From Lentisphaerota bacterium (GTDB lineage Bacteria; Verrucomicrobiota; Lentisphaeria; Oligosphaerales; JABHEG01): 50,942 bases of DNA. Every line of letters begins with the position of its first letter. Position 1 is the stretch's first letter. The position numbers and the translations under genes were made by a program. Of this stretch, positions 7,803 through 17,600 are shown one piece after another. Below the pieces are notes generated by a model. The model did not search any database. It was not told where the DNA came from and saw only the letters and a list, made by a program, of their open reading frames with translations. The DNA is taken from contig JABHEG010000389.1 of NCBI GenBank assembly GCA_018676675.1, positions 1-50,942 on the forward strand. Reading direction: 5' to 3'.

Positions 7803-10631
7803 TCAGTTCAGGCGTTTGAGGCGGACGTCCTTGAATTGAACCAGCATGGGGGGGCCGGCGTGCAACTGCAGGGCGAGAATGCCCTCAAGCAGGCGCTTCT
7901 CCTTCTGGTTGTCAGTCAGTTCAACGGTCGTGTACCCGTTGATCTTCTGGACGATCTGGTTGCCCCGAGCGGTGATGACGTACTCGTTCCAGGTGCCCTT
8001 CTTCAGCGATGCGAGTAACTCCTTCTCGTCACAGGTCTTGCCGGTCGACTCCCGCTTGCCATCCGCGCCGATGACCGTTTTGCGTGTCCTGGGCCCGATG
8101 ATCCCCCGGCCGCGCTCCTCGTAGATGATGCCGGCGTAATGGCTGCTTGCATCGATGTCGGCCTGGTAGCCGCCAACCACGAAGTCACCCAGGTCCGCAC
8201 TGCGGTACTGGATACCGGAATTGTGGCTCGCGATGCGGAACCTGATGCGCAACTCGAAGTCTTTCAGCGTGCCGCCTCGCCAGATAAGAAACGTGTTGCC
8301 TTTGGTTGGTGTCTCTTTGGTGGTCTGCCCCGTGATGGCGCCGTCCTGAACGGACCAGAACCCCGGCTTTCCTTCCCAACCAGTGAGGGTCTTGCCGTCG
8401 AAAATGGACTCAAAGCCAGAGGGATTCAGCTCTTCGCCCACACGTTTCGAGAGGGCGGCAATCCGTTTCCCGATGTCCTTACCTGCCTTGAGTGCCTGCA
8501 GTTTGGGGAGGACTGCGGCGATCTCGGTGGGGCAACTGGCCGCGACTTTCTCGGCAATGGCCAGGACAGCGAGGCCGGCCTCCTGCCGGAGTGCCGGATC
8601 GTCGAGGTAGCCGGAGGTCGTCTCCAGCGACGCACGTGTGGGGATCGCCGCGAGGGCGGACAGTGCGAGCCGCTTCTCTTCGGGGCGTTCGGCCAACGCC
8701 AGAGCGGCCTGAAGGGCGGCGACTTTCTTGGACGAGGAGACATCCTGTGCCGGAATCAGGCGGAAGCAGCCTCTCAGTGCCAGGATCTTGGCCCTCTTGT
8801 CCTTGCTTGACTTGGCCAGCCGGCTCACGTCCGGCAAGGCAGCGACCGTGGCCCATCCACAGAGCACCGCGATGGCTTCATCCCTTACCGTCTTATCCGC
8901 GGTGCTCGCGGCTTGACGTACGGCGCTGAGGGCTTCCGGCCCCCGGGCCGCTTTCAGGACGCGCAGGATAGCCGACTTGGCGGCCGGCGTGGCGCTCGGC
9001 ATCGCACCGATCAGCGCCTCTGTCAGAGGCAGTGGAACGGCTCCCGCCATAATCGTCAGCGTCTCGTTCTCGTTGACGATCTTGTTGCGGGTGACTCCGT
9101 CCGCGATGTACTCCACACGCATCTTCTTCCGTGTCCCCCTGATCGGGTCTCCGAAGTTGCCGTTGGTGGCCGCGATCGAGAGGTTCCCAGACGCCACAAT
9201 TTTGGCGACCTTCTTGGTGACGTCGGCCGACACGCCATCGGGCAGGTCCCCGTAGACGGCCTTGAGGATGGTAACGCTGTCACCCGAGGGGCGCGCCTCC
9301 CGAGCGCAGATACCGGACAGCGCGCCTTCGAGGGCCCGGATTTCCGCCGAGGCCGTGGAGGCGGCCAGCAGCTTGACCAGTACGGGGAACTCGCCAGGTC
9401 CGGCAAGTTTGCCGAGGGTCCGAATACCGGCGGCGCGCACGTCTTTGTTGCTGTCGGAGACCGTCTTGAGCAGGGCCGGGATGGCGTTGAGCATGTGACG
9501 CTGCCCGATGAGATCAATCGCGGTTCTGCGCGTGCCAGCGTCCTCGTCTTGCAGCATCGCCATGATTGCGTTGTCGACATCAGGTCCGGACAAACTTGAG
9601 AGGGCGGCCAGGGCGGCTTCAGAGACCGCCTTTTCCGGGCTGGTCCGGAGGCCGATGAGGGCCTTGGCGGCTGACGCATCGCCGATTTCGGGTACGGTCC
9701 GGATGGCTGCCACGCGGATCTCGCCCTTGGCGGTTTCGGCCAGTTTCGTGAGCACGGGCAGAACCGACTCATCTCCATGCTTGCCCAACACCGAAAGGAC
9801 AAGCATCTGGCGGTCAGCAGGAAGCCCGGGCAGCGCGTCTGCCAGGGATCTGGTAACGGCGGCGTCCTGCATCTCGAGGGCCGTTCGTGCAGCGGCTTGA
9901 GCCAACGAGGGGACGTTCCCGCTGAGCGCCTCGATCAGCAGCGGCACGCCGTCCTTTCCTCGGACAAGCGCCGCCCCGCGCAGCGCGGCGCTCCGCACTT
10001 GCGGGGACGCTCCGGGCGCGTTCCGGAGTCGATCATAGAGCGACTGTGACCGAGCTACTTTGCCCCCGGCGAGAAGCGCTTCAGCGCAGGACAGAAGGCC
10101 ATCGTGTACCGCCGCCCGGTTAGGCGATGGCACGTCGGCGAGTGCTGTTTCCAGTGCGTGAGCGGCTTCAGTCGTCCCGATCTTCCCCAGCGCCCTGGCG
10201 GCGGCATCCGTGGTATCGGCATCCCCGCTGCTGAGCAGGTTTCCCAATGGCGCGACCGCCGCGCGATCACGGCGCACACCGATCGAGCCAATGATGCCGA
10301 GGCGTACCCGTCCCTTGAGTTTCCCCAGGGCCTCGCGGAGAGCCACGTCGACGGCGGGGTCGCGGATGGGCTCCAGAGCGTAACGGGCCATGTGGGAGAG
10401 TTTCTGGTCAGAGAGGAGTGCTGCGAGCGCTGGTACCGCCTTGGCTGTGCCGATATGGCTAAGACCCAGGCAGGCATCGGCTTTCGCCTTGCGTGCGGCG
10501 TCCGACGTGAGCACACCAATCAGCTTGGTCTCCTCCGCTCCCGGCGTGGCTGCGGGCTGTGCACGCGAGCTCGTCATACAGGCGAGGGTGAGGACGGTCG
10601 TCAGTAACCGGATCACTGTCTTTTGAGTCAT
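7803..10631 (-). CDS. Exported HEAT-repeat protein with C-terminal DUF1080 (3-keto-disaccharide hydrolase family)
   Basis: A 942-residue protein. The leader (MTQKTVIRLLTTVLTLACM) is a signal peptide. Residues about 35-735 are a long array of HEAT/armadillo-type helical repeats, with recurring Ala/Leu-rich helices and DAAARALGKIG-like units. Residues about 738-942 are DUF1080: the hallmark FDGKTLTGW opening, HNSGIQYRS, GGYQADID and the closing LQLHAGPPMLVQFKDVRL. Members of this family hydrolyse 3-keto-glycosides. The HEAT array probably gives binding or scaffolding. The ATG at 10631 was chosen because an upstream extension would overlap the preceding gene and bury the signal peptide. It lies 103 bases downstream of a Tat-exported Gfo/Idh/MocA gene on the same strand, which fits an oxidation-then-cleavage pathway. 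Confidence 0.88.
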   Translation of the reverse strand: MTQKTVIRLLTTVLTLACMTSSRAQPAATPGAEETKLIGVLTSDAARKAKADACLGLSHIGTAKAVPALAALLSDQKLSHMARYALEPIRDPAVDVALREALGKLKGRVRLGIIGSIGVRRDRAAVAPLGNLLSSGDADTTDAAARALGKIGTTEAAHALETALADVPSPNRAAVHDGLLSCAEALLAGGKVARSQSLYDRLRNAPGASPQVRSAALRGAALVRGKDGVPLLIEALSGNVPSLAQAAARTALEMQDAAVTRSLADALPGLPADRQMLVLSVLGKHGDESVLPVLTKLAETAKGEIRVAAIRTVPEIGDASAAKALIGLRTSPEKAVSEAALAALSSLSGPDVDNAIMAMLQDEDAGTRRTAIDLIGQRHMLNAIPALLKTVSDSNKDVRAAGIRTLGKLAGPGEFPVLVKLLAASTASAEIRALEGALSGICAREARPSGDSVTILKAVYGDLPDGVSADVTKKVAKIVASGNLSIAATNGNFGDPIRGTRKKMRVEYIADGVTRNKIVNENETLTIMAGAVPLPLTEALIGAMPSATPAAKSAILRVLKAARGPEALSAVRQAASTADKTVRDEAIAVLCGWATVAALPDVSRLAKSSKDKRAKILALRGCFRLIPAQDVSSSKKVAALQAALALAERPEEKRLALSALAAIPTRASLETTSGYLDDPALRQEAGLAVLAIAEKVAASCPTEIAAVLPKLQALKAGKDIGKRIAALSKRVGEELNPSGFESIFDGKTLTGWEGKPGFWSVQDGAITGQTTKETPTKGNTFLIWRGGTLKDFELRIRFRIASHNSGIQYRSADLGDFVVGGYQADIDASSHYAGIIYEERGRGIIGPRTRKTVIGADGKRESTGKTCDEKELLASLKKGTWNEYVITARGNQIVQKINGYTTVELTDNQKEKRLLEGILALQLHAGPPMLVQFKDVRLKRLN

Positions 10632-10704
10632 TGTCCAAATTGCCTTTGCGTATGGGATACGGCAGTCGGGATTCGGGAACCGTGTCTCGTCCAGATTCAC
10701 CGAA

Positions 10705-10726
10705 TAACGACTAACCAGTAACGACT
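10705..10726. repeat. Short intergenic direct repeat
   Basis: TAACGACT occurs at 10705-10712 and again at 10719-10726, separated by AACCAG, with a similar ACC following both copies. It sits in the 103-base gap between two minus-strand genes. The gap also contains cggcagtcgggattcggg, a slippage-like phrase. No promoter or terminator is evident. Confidence 0.4.
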
Positions 10727-10734
10727 GACCCCGG

Positions 10735-12078
10735 CTAGATAATCCACGGTTCCCGCATGGCACGGGAGCGATAGCTGTTTGCCTCGGGGTCTCCCGGGAA
10801 CTCGGCCTTGACCGGATCATAGGTCACATCGCGTTTGAGCCACATGCAGATGTTGGCCGCGTGAACCGTCGCCATGGAATTGTGCATGACCTCGGGGTTT
10901 GCGACGGTCAGGCGGCGGGATTTCACACAATCGAGGAAGTCCCGGACGTGGTCCGTCGGATGCCGGGTGCGCGCCGTGTAGTCGCGAACGACCTTGCTGA
11001 AGTCAGCCAGCAGGGCCGGTGAGGACGCATCAGGCTTTGAGTACCCGTCTGCGGTGGCCAACCAGCCCTCGCTGCCGTCGAAGCGCATGCCGCAGGAGCC
11101 ACGCCAGTACTTCTTGCCACGGGAGAGGATCATGCGCGTACCGTTCGCGAAGGTCGTGACCATGCCGTCGCCACTGTTGTTGTCCACGTACCCGTACGCG
11201 ACCGGAGACGTGTCGAGAGCGTTCAGTCCGGCCTGGGCCTGGGCGAACGTGTGCGAACCCCATTCGCCGATGCAACTGGTGTGGAAATCGTACTGGTTCC
11301 GCCACCCACCCTTCACGTAGCTCTTATTGTAGGGCCGCCAGGGGCATGGTCCCAACCAGGCGTCCCAGTCCACCTCGTCCTTGGATGGCTCAGGTTGCGC
11401 CTCTTTCCATTCATGGCTCATGATCGCCGCATTCCATGGAGCGATGTGGGCGTACGCCGTGTGGACGTTGCCGAGGCGGCCGCTCTTGGCCATCTCGATG
11501 CAGAATACGAAGTTGGCCACGCTTAAGCGCTGGGTGCCGGTTTGGTATACACGCCCGTAGCGCCGTGCCGTTTCCACTACCGCCTGTCCTTCAGCGATGG
11601 TCATGCAGGATGGCTTCTCGGTGTACACGTCCTTCCCCGCACGCATGGCCAGTATGGACGCGAGGGCATGCCAACGGTCGCCGGTCGCGATGAGGACAGC
11701 ATCCAGGTCGGAACGCGTGGCCAGGAACTCGCGCATATCGCGGTGCATGGCACAGTCGCTGTTCCCATACTTGGTGTCCGCCATCTTCTTCACCGCTTCA
11801 CGTCTGGATTTGCGGATATCGCAGATGGCGACGAACTGGACATCCTTCTGGCCCATCATCCAGCGCAGATCACTGGTTCCCCGGTTACCAATCCCGATTG
11901 CTCCCAACACGATGCGTTCGCTGGGAGCAGTGGCACCGTCCCGGCCCAGGGCACTGGCGGGGATGATCGAGGGCATGGCCAGAGCGGCACCCGTTCGGAA
12001 GGCCGTTCCGAAGAATTGGCGACGGGTTGGCTGTGGCCGTGCCGCGGGAGGCGTCGTAGGTGTGGTTTCATCCATCAT
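10735..12078 (-). CDS. Tat-exported Gfo/Idh/MocA-family oxidoreductase
   Basis: A 447-residue NAD(P)-dependent sugar oxidoreductase. A twin-arginine signal is clear at residues 18-23 (TRRQFF), followed by a hydrophobic stretch ending near PASALG, so it is exported folded with its cofactor. The Rossmann motif GAIGIGNRG follows. Further family marks are IATGDRWH, the catalytic-lysine motif TEKPS, and GEWGSH in the C-terminal domain. Enzymes of this group oxidise a sugar hydroxyl, commonly C3 of glycosides, to a ketone. GGAG six bases before the ATG at 12078 supports the start; a second ATG follows immediately. The DUF1080 gene lies just downstream and a second gene of the same Tat-exported type lies at 19091. 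The substrate cannot be told from sequence. Confidence 0.92.
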   Translation of the reverse strand: MMDETTPTTPPAARPQPTRRQFFGTAFRTGAALAMPSIIPASALGRDGATAPSERIVLGAIGIGNRGTSDLRWMMGQKDVQFVAICDIRKSRREAVKKMADTKYGNSDCAMHRDMREFLATRSDLDAVLIATGDRWHALASILAMRAGKDVYTEKPSCMTIAEGQAVVETARRYGRVYQTGTQRLSVANFVFCIEMAKSGRLGNVHTAYAHIAPWNAAIMSHEWKEAQPEPSKDEVDWDAWLGPCPWRPYNKSYVKGGWRNQYDFHTSCIGEWGSHTFAQAQAGLNALDTSPVAYGYVDNNSGDGMVTTFANGTRMILSRGKKYWRGSCGMRFDGSEGWLATADGYSKPDASSPALLADFSKVVRDYTARTRHPTDHVRDFLDCVKSRRLTVANPEVMHNSMATVHAANICMWLKRDVTYDPVKAEFPGDPEANSYRSRAMREPWII

Positions 12079-12167
12079 TTCTACTCCAGAGATACGTTTT
12101 CTAGCGATCCGGTAGCGAAACACTGTGGATCCGATAGTACGCCGCACGGCCCCCGGGCGGCTTCCCA

Positions 12168-12196
12168 GGATGGCGGCTGGGGCCCATCCGCCGTCC
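12168..12196 (-). terminator. Possible hairpin terminator
   Basis: ggatggcgg (12168-12176) pairs with ccgccgtcc (12188-12196), nine pairs including one G-U, with an 11-base loop. It lies about 40 bases downstream of the stop of the minus-strand gene ending at 12235. There is no T-tract, so intrinsic termination is only a possibility. Confidence 0.3.
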
Positions 12197-12234
12197 AAGA
12201 GAGACTGGCTCGCGCAACCTGCTTGTTTGCCGGA

Positions 12235-13386
12235 TCAGCCAGCCCCCGAGGTTACGTCCACCCATTGGCCGGAGGCTGCCGAGTTGAGCACGGCTTCACA
12301 GACCTTCTGCGTCTCAAGTGCCTCGGCGAACGTCGGGCCGTACGTGCGACCCTCCTCAACTGCCCCGAGAAAGTCGGCCACTTGATGCACGAATGACTCG
12401 GCATAGCCAATCTGCAACCCCGGTACCCACCAGTGGTCCATGTAGGGCTGTTCGCCCCCGTGATCGGTCACGTGGATCGAGCGCCATCCGCGCAGGCGTT
12501 CCGCATCGTTGTGGTCGAACCACTCAAGTCGATGCAAGTCATGCAGATCCCACCGAATCGAGGCGTGTTCGCCGTTGATCTCAAAGGTGTACAACGCCTT
12601 GTGGCCTCGCGCGTAGCGGGTGGATTCGAAGTTGCCGAGAGATCCGTTCCCGAACCGGCAGAAGAAGGTGCACGCATCGTCGATCCCCACGGGTTGTGTC
12701 TGCCCGGTTTCCGCGTGTACGCGCTCCTTAATGAAGGTCTCGGTCATCGCGTTGACTTGCGTAATCGAGCCGTTCTGCCAGAGGGCGGTGTCGATGCAAT
12801 GGGCCAGGAGATCTCCCGTGACGCCGCTGCCTGCGGCCGCCGCATCCAGTCGCCAGGTCGCGGGTCCGCCCTGCGGGACATCGGGGGCGATCGTCCAGTC
12901 CTGGAGGAAGTTGGCCCGGTAATGGAAGATCTGTCCGAGCTTGCCTTCGTCGATGAGCATCTTGGCGAAGGTCACCGCAGGTACGCGTCGGTAGTTGAAG
13001 GAGACGAGGTTCGGGACACCGGCCTTCTCGACGGCACTTACCATCTCGCGGCCGTCCGCAACGCTGGTGGCAAGCGGCTTCTCGCAGAGCACCATCTTCC
13101 CTGCTTCGGCCGCAGCAACGGCGATTTCCTTGTGCAGGTTGTTGGGCACGCAGATGTCGACCAGGTCGATATCGTCGCGTGCGATCACCTCGCGCCAGTC
13201 TGTCGTGCTTGACTCATACCCCCACTGTTTGGCAAAGGCTGCGACGTTGGCTGCGTCACGTCCGCAGGCCACTTTCAGAACAGGTTGGCGTTTGAGGTCG
13301 AAGAAATTGCAGACCTGCCGGTAGGCGTTTGAGTGCGTGCGCCCCATGAAGCCGTAGCCGATCATTCCGACGTTCAGCGTTTCCAT
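12235..13386 (-). CDS. Cytosolic Gfo/Idh/MocA-family oxidoreductase
   Basis: A 383-residue protein without signal peptide. The N-terminal Rossmann domain begins VGMIGYGFMG, and the catalytic motif LCEKPLA is present, followed by the C-terminal alpha/beta sheet domain with DLLAHCIDTALW. It resembles inositol/glucose-fructose dehydrogenase-type enzymes that oxidise or reduce a sugar hydroxyl using NAD(P). GGAGG lies before the ATG at 13386. Only 20 bases separate it from the upstream TIM-barrel isomerase gene, so the two are surely cotranscribed. The pairing of this enzyme with an isomerase-type TIM barrel is typical of intracellular handling of inositols or keto-sugars; the exact substrate is unknown. 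Confidence 0.92.
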   Translation of the reverse strand: METLNVGMIGYGFMGRTHSNAYRQVCNFFDLKRQPVLKVACGRDAANVAAFAKQWGYESSTTDWREVIARDDIDLVDICVPNNLHKEIAVAAAEAGKMVLCEKPLATSVADGREMVSAVEKAGVPNLVSFNYRRVPAVTFAKMLIDEGKLGQIFHYRANFLQDWTIAPDVPQGGPATWRLDAAAAGSGVTGDLLAHCIDTALWQNGSITQVNAMTETFIKERVHAETGQTQPVGIDDACTFFCRFGNGSLGNFESTRYARGHKALYTFEINGEHASIRWDLHDLHRLEWFDHNDAERLRGWRSIHVTDHGGEQPYMDHWWVPGLQIGYAESFVHQVADFLGAVEEGRTYGPTFAEALETQKVCEAVLNSAASGQWVDVTSGAG

Positions 13387-13406
13387 CTGTCACCCTCCGG
13401 TTCGCT

Positions 13407-14459
13407 CTATTGCCATCCATGCGCGTCGCGCACCGCGACCATTGCCGCGAGGATGTTGTTCCAGGTACTTGGTTTCAGCATCACTTCATTCGGGAACATG
13501 CACCCGTCCCAGCAGATGCTTGGGCATGCTTTGGTCGGTGTCCCGTCCTCGTCTCGCAGCCAGAAGCCAGCGTGGTGCGGGATATCCAGCTTCCCGTTGG
13601 GATCATCGGCCAGACAGTGCCGCCCGGTCTTGTCGTGGGACCCGGAGCCATGGACCGTACCGTCGTTCTGGGCAATGTGCAGATCGATCGTCCACGGGCG
13701 CAGGGCCGCAGTCAGCGTGCGGAGGCCGTCATCCAGGACGTCGCGGTCTGCGAGGTCAGCGTCCGGCGCGAGGATCCGGTCCTGGGGTGCATTGTAGCCC
13801 ATGAGGTAAAGCATGGTGTGCGCCATATCCGCCTGGAACCCGAGTGTGCCCGGGCGATCGACGGCTTCCAGAAGGCGAATCATCTCACGCCACGAGTGCA
13901 TGCCACCCCAGCAAATTTCACCTTCGGCAGCCAGCCGTTCGCCGCAGCCCTCGGCAATGGTGCAGGATTCCCGGAATGTCTGGACGATGCGCTCCGTGTT
14001 CCCCTCCTGGTCTTCTGCCCAGGTACCCGGGTCTCCACCGGTATCGATCCGGACAATACCGTGTGGACGCACACCCAGATCGCGGAGTTTCCGGGCGATC
14101 TCGCAAGCCTTGCGTAACTGGGTCAGGAAGCGGCTGCGTTCCTCGGCATCACCCATGGCAGATCCGCCGCCGGTCGGTGGCCAGACGGGTGCGACAACTG
14201 AACCGATGGCCAAGCCCCGTGCCTGCACCTTCTCAGCCAGGGACTTCAGGTCATCGTCACTGGAATCAATGTCGACGTGCGGCGCGAAGAGGAACAGGTC
14301 CACCCCGTCAAAGCCCACACCATCTACGTTGGCTGCGGCTGTCAGGTCCAGCATCGTGTCCAGATCAATGATCGGGTCGCCGCCGTCATCCCCTTTGCCG
14401 ACGATGCCCGGCCACGCGGCGTTGTGGAGTTTGGGGAATGTGTTGGGATGATTGCTCAT
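13407..14459 (-). CDS. Sugar phosphate isomerase/epimerase-type TIM barrel
   Basis: A 350-residue protein of the AP-endonuclease-2/xylose-isomerase-like TIM-barrel superfamily, with no signal peptide. Likely metal-site residues sit in EGEICWGG (E181), FQADMAHT (D211) and IDLHIAQND (H261), spaced as in this superfamily. Members isomerise or epimerise sugars, dehydrate inosose or eliminate aglycone from keto-glycosides. AAGGGA about seven bases before the ATG at 14459 supports the start. It is the first gene of a two-gene unit with the cytosolic Gfo/Idh/MocA gene. A role in processing 3-keto sugars is inferred from these neighbours, not from a specific motif. Confidence 0.85.
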   Translation of the reverse strand: MSNHPNTFPKLHNAAWPGIVGKGDDGGDPIIDLDTMLDLTAAANVDGVGFDGVDLFLFAPHVDIDSSDDDLKSLAEKVQARGLAIGSVVAPVWPPTGGGSAMGDAEERSRFLTQLRKACEIARKLRDLGVRPHGIVRIDTGGDPGTWAEDQEGNTERIVQTFRESCTIAEGCGERLAAEGEICWGGMHSWREMIRLLEAVDRPGTLGFQADMAHTMLYLMGYNAPQDRILAPDADLADRDVLDDGLRTLTAALRPWTIDLHIAQNDGTVHGSGSHDKTGRHCLADDPNGKLDIPHHAGFWLRDEDGTPTKACPSICWDGCMFPNEVMLKPSTWNNILAAMVAVRDAHGWQ

Positions 14460-14642
14460 GCGTGTTCCCTTTCCTGACGTTGGTTTGCTTAGGCTGCTTG
14501 CCCGCCGTAGCCTCGCGCGAAGGCGGGTAGGGTTTGAGCTGTGGGCTCTGGGCTGTGGATGGTTTCTCGGGTTTCCTCGTGAGGCGTTCGGCGCCCTGCA
14601 TCCGTTAAGTATACGTCATCACCCCTGTCTTCGCTCGGGTCT

Positions 14643-17600
14643 CTACTTGCGCTTGTTCTCGAACCAGACCGGGCCTCCCCACTTGCCCGTGACCACCAGG
14701 TCGACATCGTTGTCCGCATCGATATCGGACGCGACGATGTTGAGGCCCGAGCCGATGCCCTGGTCGTAGCTGATGGCATGCTTGCCCCAGGCGACAGCCG
14801 GTTTGCGTGTCAGTTCGTACCAGTAGACCCCGAGCTTGCCGTGTCCGTCGGGGTCGCCTCCATTGTGAGCCATGAATCGCTTTCCGGTGGCCAGGTCGAG
14901 GTCGCCATCGCCGTCGAAGTCGGCCAACGCGAGGCTGTGGGCCTGGCTCCAGGTGTCGTCGATGACGTGCTGTTTCCACGTGGCCGCTGTCCCCTTGCGG
15001 CCTTGCTGATACCAGAAGATCCCATGCTTGTGGGCGCTGCTGGTGACGACATCATTCAATCCATCCGCATCAACATCGTAGACGAGGATCTGGGCGGTGT
15101 GGTCCGTGCCGCCGTCCTTGCTGCCGATCCGCCAGTCGTGTTCCTTCCACGTCCCCTTGCGCGGGTCAGATGGTGCTTCGAACCACGCGGTCGGGCGGAG
15201 AATGTCCGGGCGTCCGTCGCCATTGATGTCGCCCACACCCGTACCGAATGGGCGTGTCTTTGTGCATACGGGGAACTTCACCAACCCCTGCTTTCCATCC
15301 TTCCCGCGAACGATGTCGAACCAAGCCGTGTGTTTGACGGCTGGGAGAATCTCATCGACACGGCCATCGCCGTCGATGTCCCACAGGTCCCCGAGCTCGA
15401 AATTACCATTTTCCTCCACCACCTGCATGGGCCATTCGCCGTTCCCATTTCCAGGATTCCGGTACCATTCCATGCGTTTGGCGAACCAGCAGCAGGTGAC
15501 CACATCCAGGCTCCCATCGCCGTCGACATCCAGGGGGGCATTCATGAAATCGTCCCGGTAGCCTTTGCCGTCTTCATCCACCTTGCCGCGGAGCTTGCGG
15601 AACTGGTGAGCCGTCCATGTTGGGGCTTCGTACCAATAGGGGCCGGCCACGATGTCGAGTTTGCCGTCTTTGTTGAAGTCGCCTACACCACAGCTCTCAC
15701 TGCGATAGGAGCCAATCCGGTGCATCGCGAACTGGAGGGGCGTTGGGCGCGCTCCCGGTACCGCGGCCTGGTCCTTGCTCGGAAGGCCGCGTACCCGGAT
15801 GTCGCGCACGGCGATCTTCATACCTTTGTAAGCGTCCCCGCCATGCACCTGGATCCCGATCCGTCCCGTGGCGGTGGTTGCGTCTCGGCAGTGCCCCACC
15901 GCTTTGCCATTGAGCCACAGTGTCATGACGTCGCCGTTCGCACGGATGGCTGCTTCGTTCCAGCCGTCTCGTTTCTCCAGGCCCTCATCGAGATTCCGCG
16001 TCAGGAACATCTTCCCCGGACAGTAGAGTGTTCCACTGAATGCGACTGGCTTCTTATACTTAAGGATGTCGAACTGGTACGCCTTTCGGCCCTGATGCCG
16101 GAACCAGATGCCGCTGTTCGCGGGCCACTGGACTCGGTATGTCACAAGCAGTTCGAAGTTGCCGTACTCCCCCTGGCACCAGATATCCCCTCCCTTTCCC
16201 GTCGTTTGTGTCCCAACCAAACACGCATCCTCAACTGCGGCGACTGCTTCCCCGGTTGCCTCCCAACCGGTCAAGTCCTTCCCGTTGAACAGGCGTCTCC
16301 ACCCGTCTTCCTTGCCCGTCGGCGGGGGGCCGGCGGCAGACAACGGCAATGATGCGGTCGGAACATCGGGGGCAGCCTTGGGAGTGGTCAGGACCGGTGC
16401 CGTCCCCGCGTGGTTGGCGTCGATTCTGATTCCTTCCAGCTTAGCTCCCTTTTCGGACCGAAGGCGGGCGCAATACTCCCAGGGACCTGTGTGCTGAATC
16501 ACCTTTAGTATCAGTACGTTCCAGCCCTTCTTGAGCACCACAGCCGCTTTCTCTTCTCCCGCCTTGGCGGCGCCGGACGAGTTCTTGGCATACACGACCT
16601 CGCCGTTGACCCAGGCTTTGATCGCGTCGTCTACCCCCATCTCCAACTGCGCCTTCCGCTCGCGGTCACTCTCAACCCACGTTCGGGCGTAGGCCAGGCA
16701 CTGCTCGCCTCCGAGGCTGCTGCACAGATCCAACATCCAGCAGGGCTGCTTGGCGCTGCTCTTGGCCGGAAGCGTTCGCCACTGGGCGCCGGCGCCGCCG
16801 TCCTGTTCCGGCGGAAACGGGATGTCGATGAGGTGCTTGCCGTGTTTACCGCCCTGTCGGTAGGGTCCTGCTACATGCCACGAGACGATATAGTCCTCGA
16901 ACTTCCCGACGCGCTTCAGCAACTCCTTTGCCTGTTTCCGTACGGCAGAGCTGTGTCCGTCCTTGGCTACTCGCTTCATGGCTGCGACTGTGGACTCCGG
17001 ACTTATACCGGCCAGAGCTCGCCCAATCCCCACTGCCGCCAGGCCGGCCTCGGCTGACACGTCCGGGTCGCCAAGCTGCCCCATGGCAAGCTCGAGGGCA
17101 TCAGCATGGGGCACATGCATAAGGCCGCCAAGGAGCAGCTTCTTTTCCGCTGCATCGCGGGCCTCCTCGAACCCACGCTGAAACCAGGCGACACAGGCAT
17201 CTGGCGACGGTTGGGTCGGTGGGCCGAGCAGGCGAACGAAGCCCCGGAGCGAGAGGACACGATGCGTCGCGTTGGTGGTGGTCCGGAACTGTTCGAACAG
17301 CGGCTCGACGCCGGCAGCATCCGGCCAGGTGGCCAGTGCCCGAAGCGCTACATCGCGTTCATCCGGGGCGGGCGAGGCAAGGGCCTTTTGTACCGCCGCC
17401 AGCGCTTGCAGGCCGCCGGTGCCCGCCAACGCGCGCAGCAATGCCCCGCGCTTGTCGACGTCCTTCTCCCGGGCAAGAGCGTCGAGAATCGATCGGGTCC
17501 GTTTGGTTTCGTCGGTGGTTTTGAGGGCCACTTGCGTGACCGCCCGTTCCGCTCCGCCTCGCGCTGCATCCGCAGGGGCTTTGACGAGCAGGGCGATGAG

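Noticed and set aside
7798..7805. Two-base gap between convergent stop codons as evidence of fusion or error
   Set aside because: Both genes end with intact, family-typical C-termini, so this is simply tight packing.
10632..10820. Longer N-terminus for the HEAT-DUF1080 protein
   Set aside because: It would overlap the preceding oxidoreductase gene by 86 bases and place an internal signal peptide 63 residues in.
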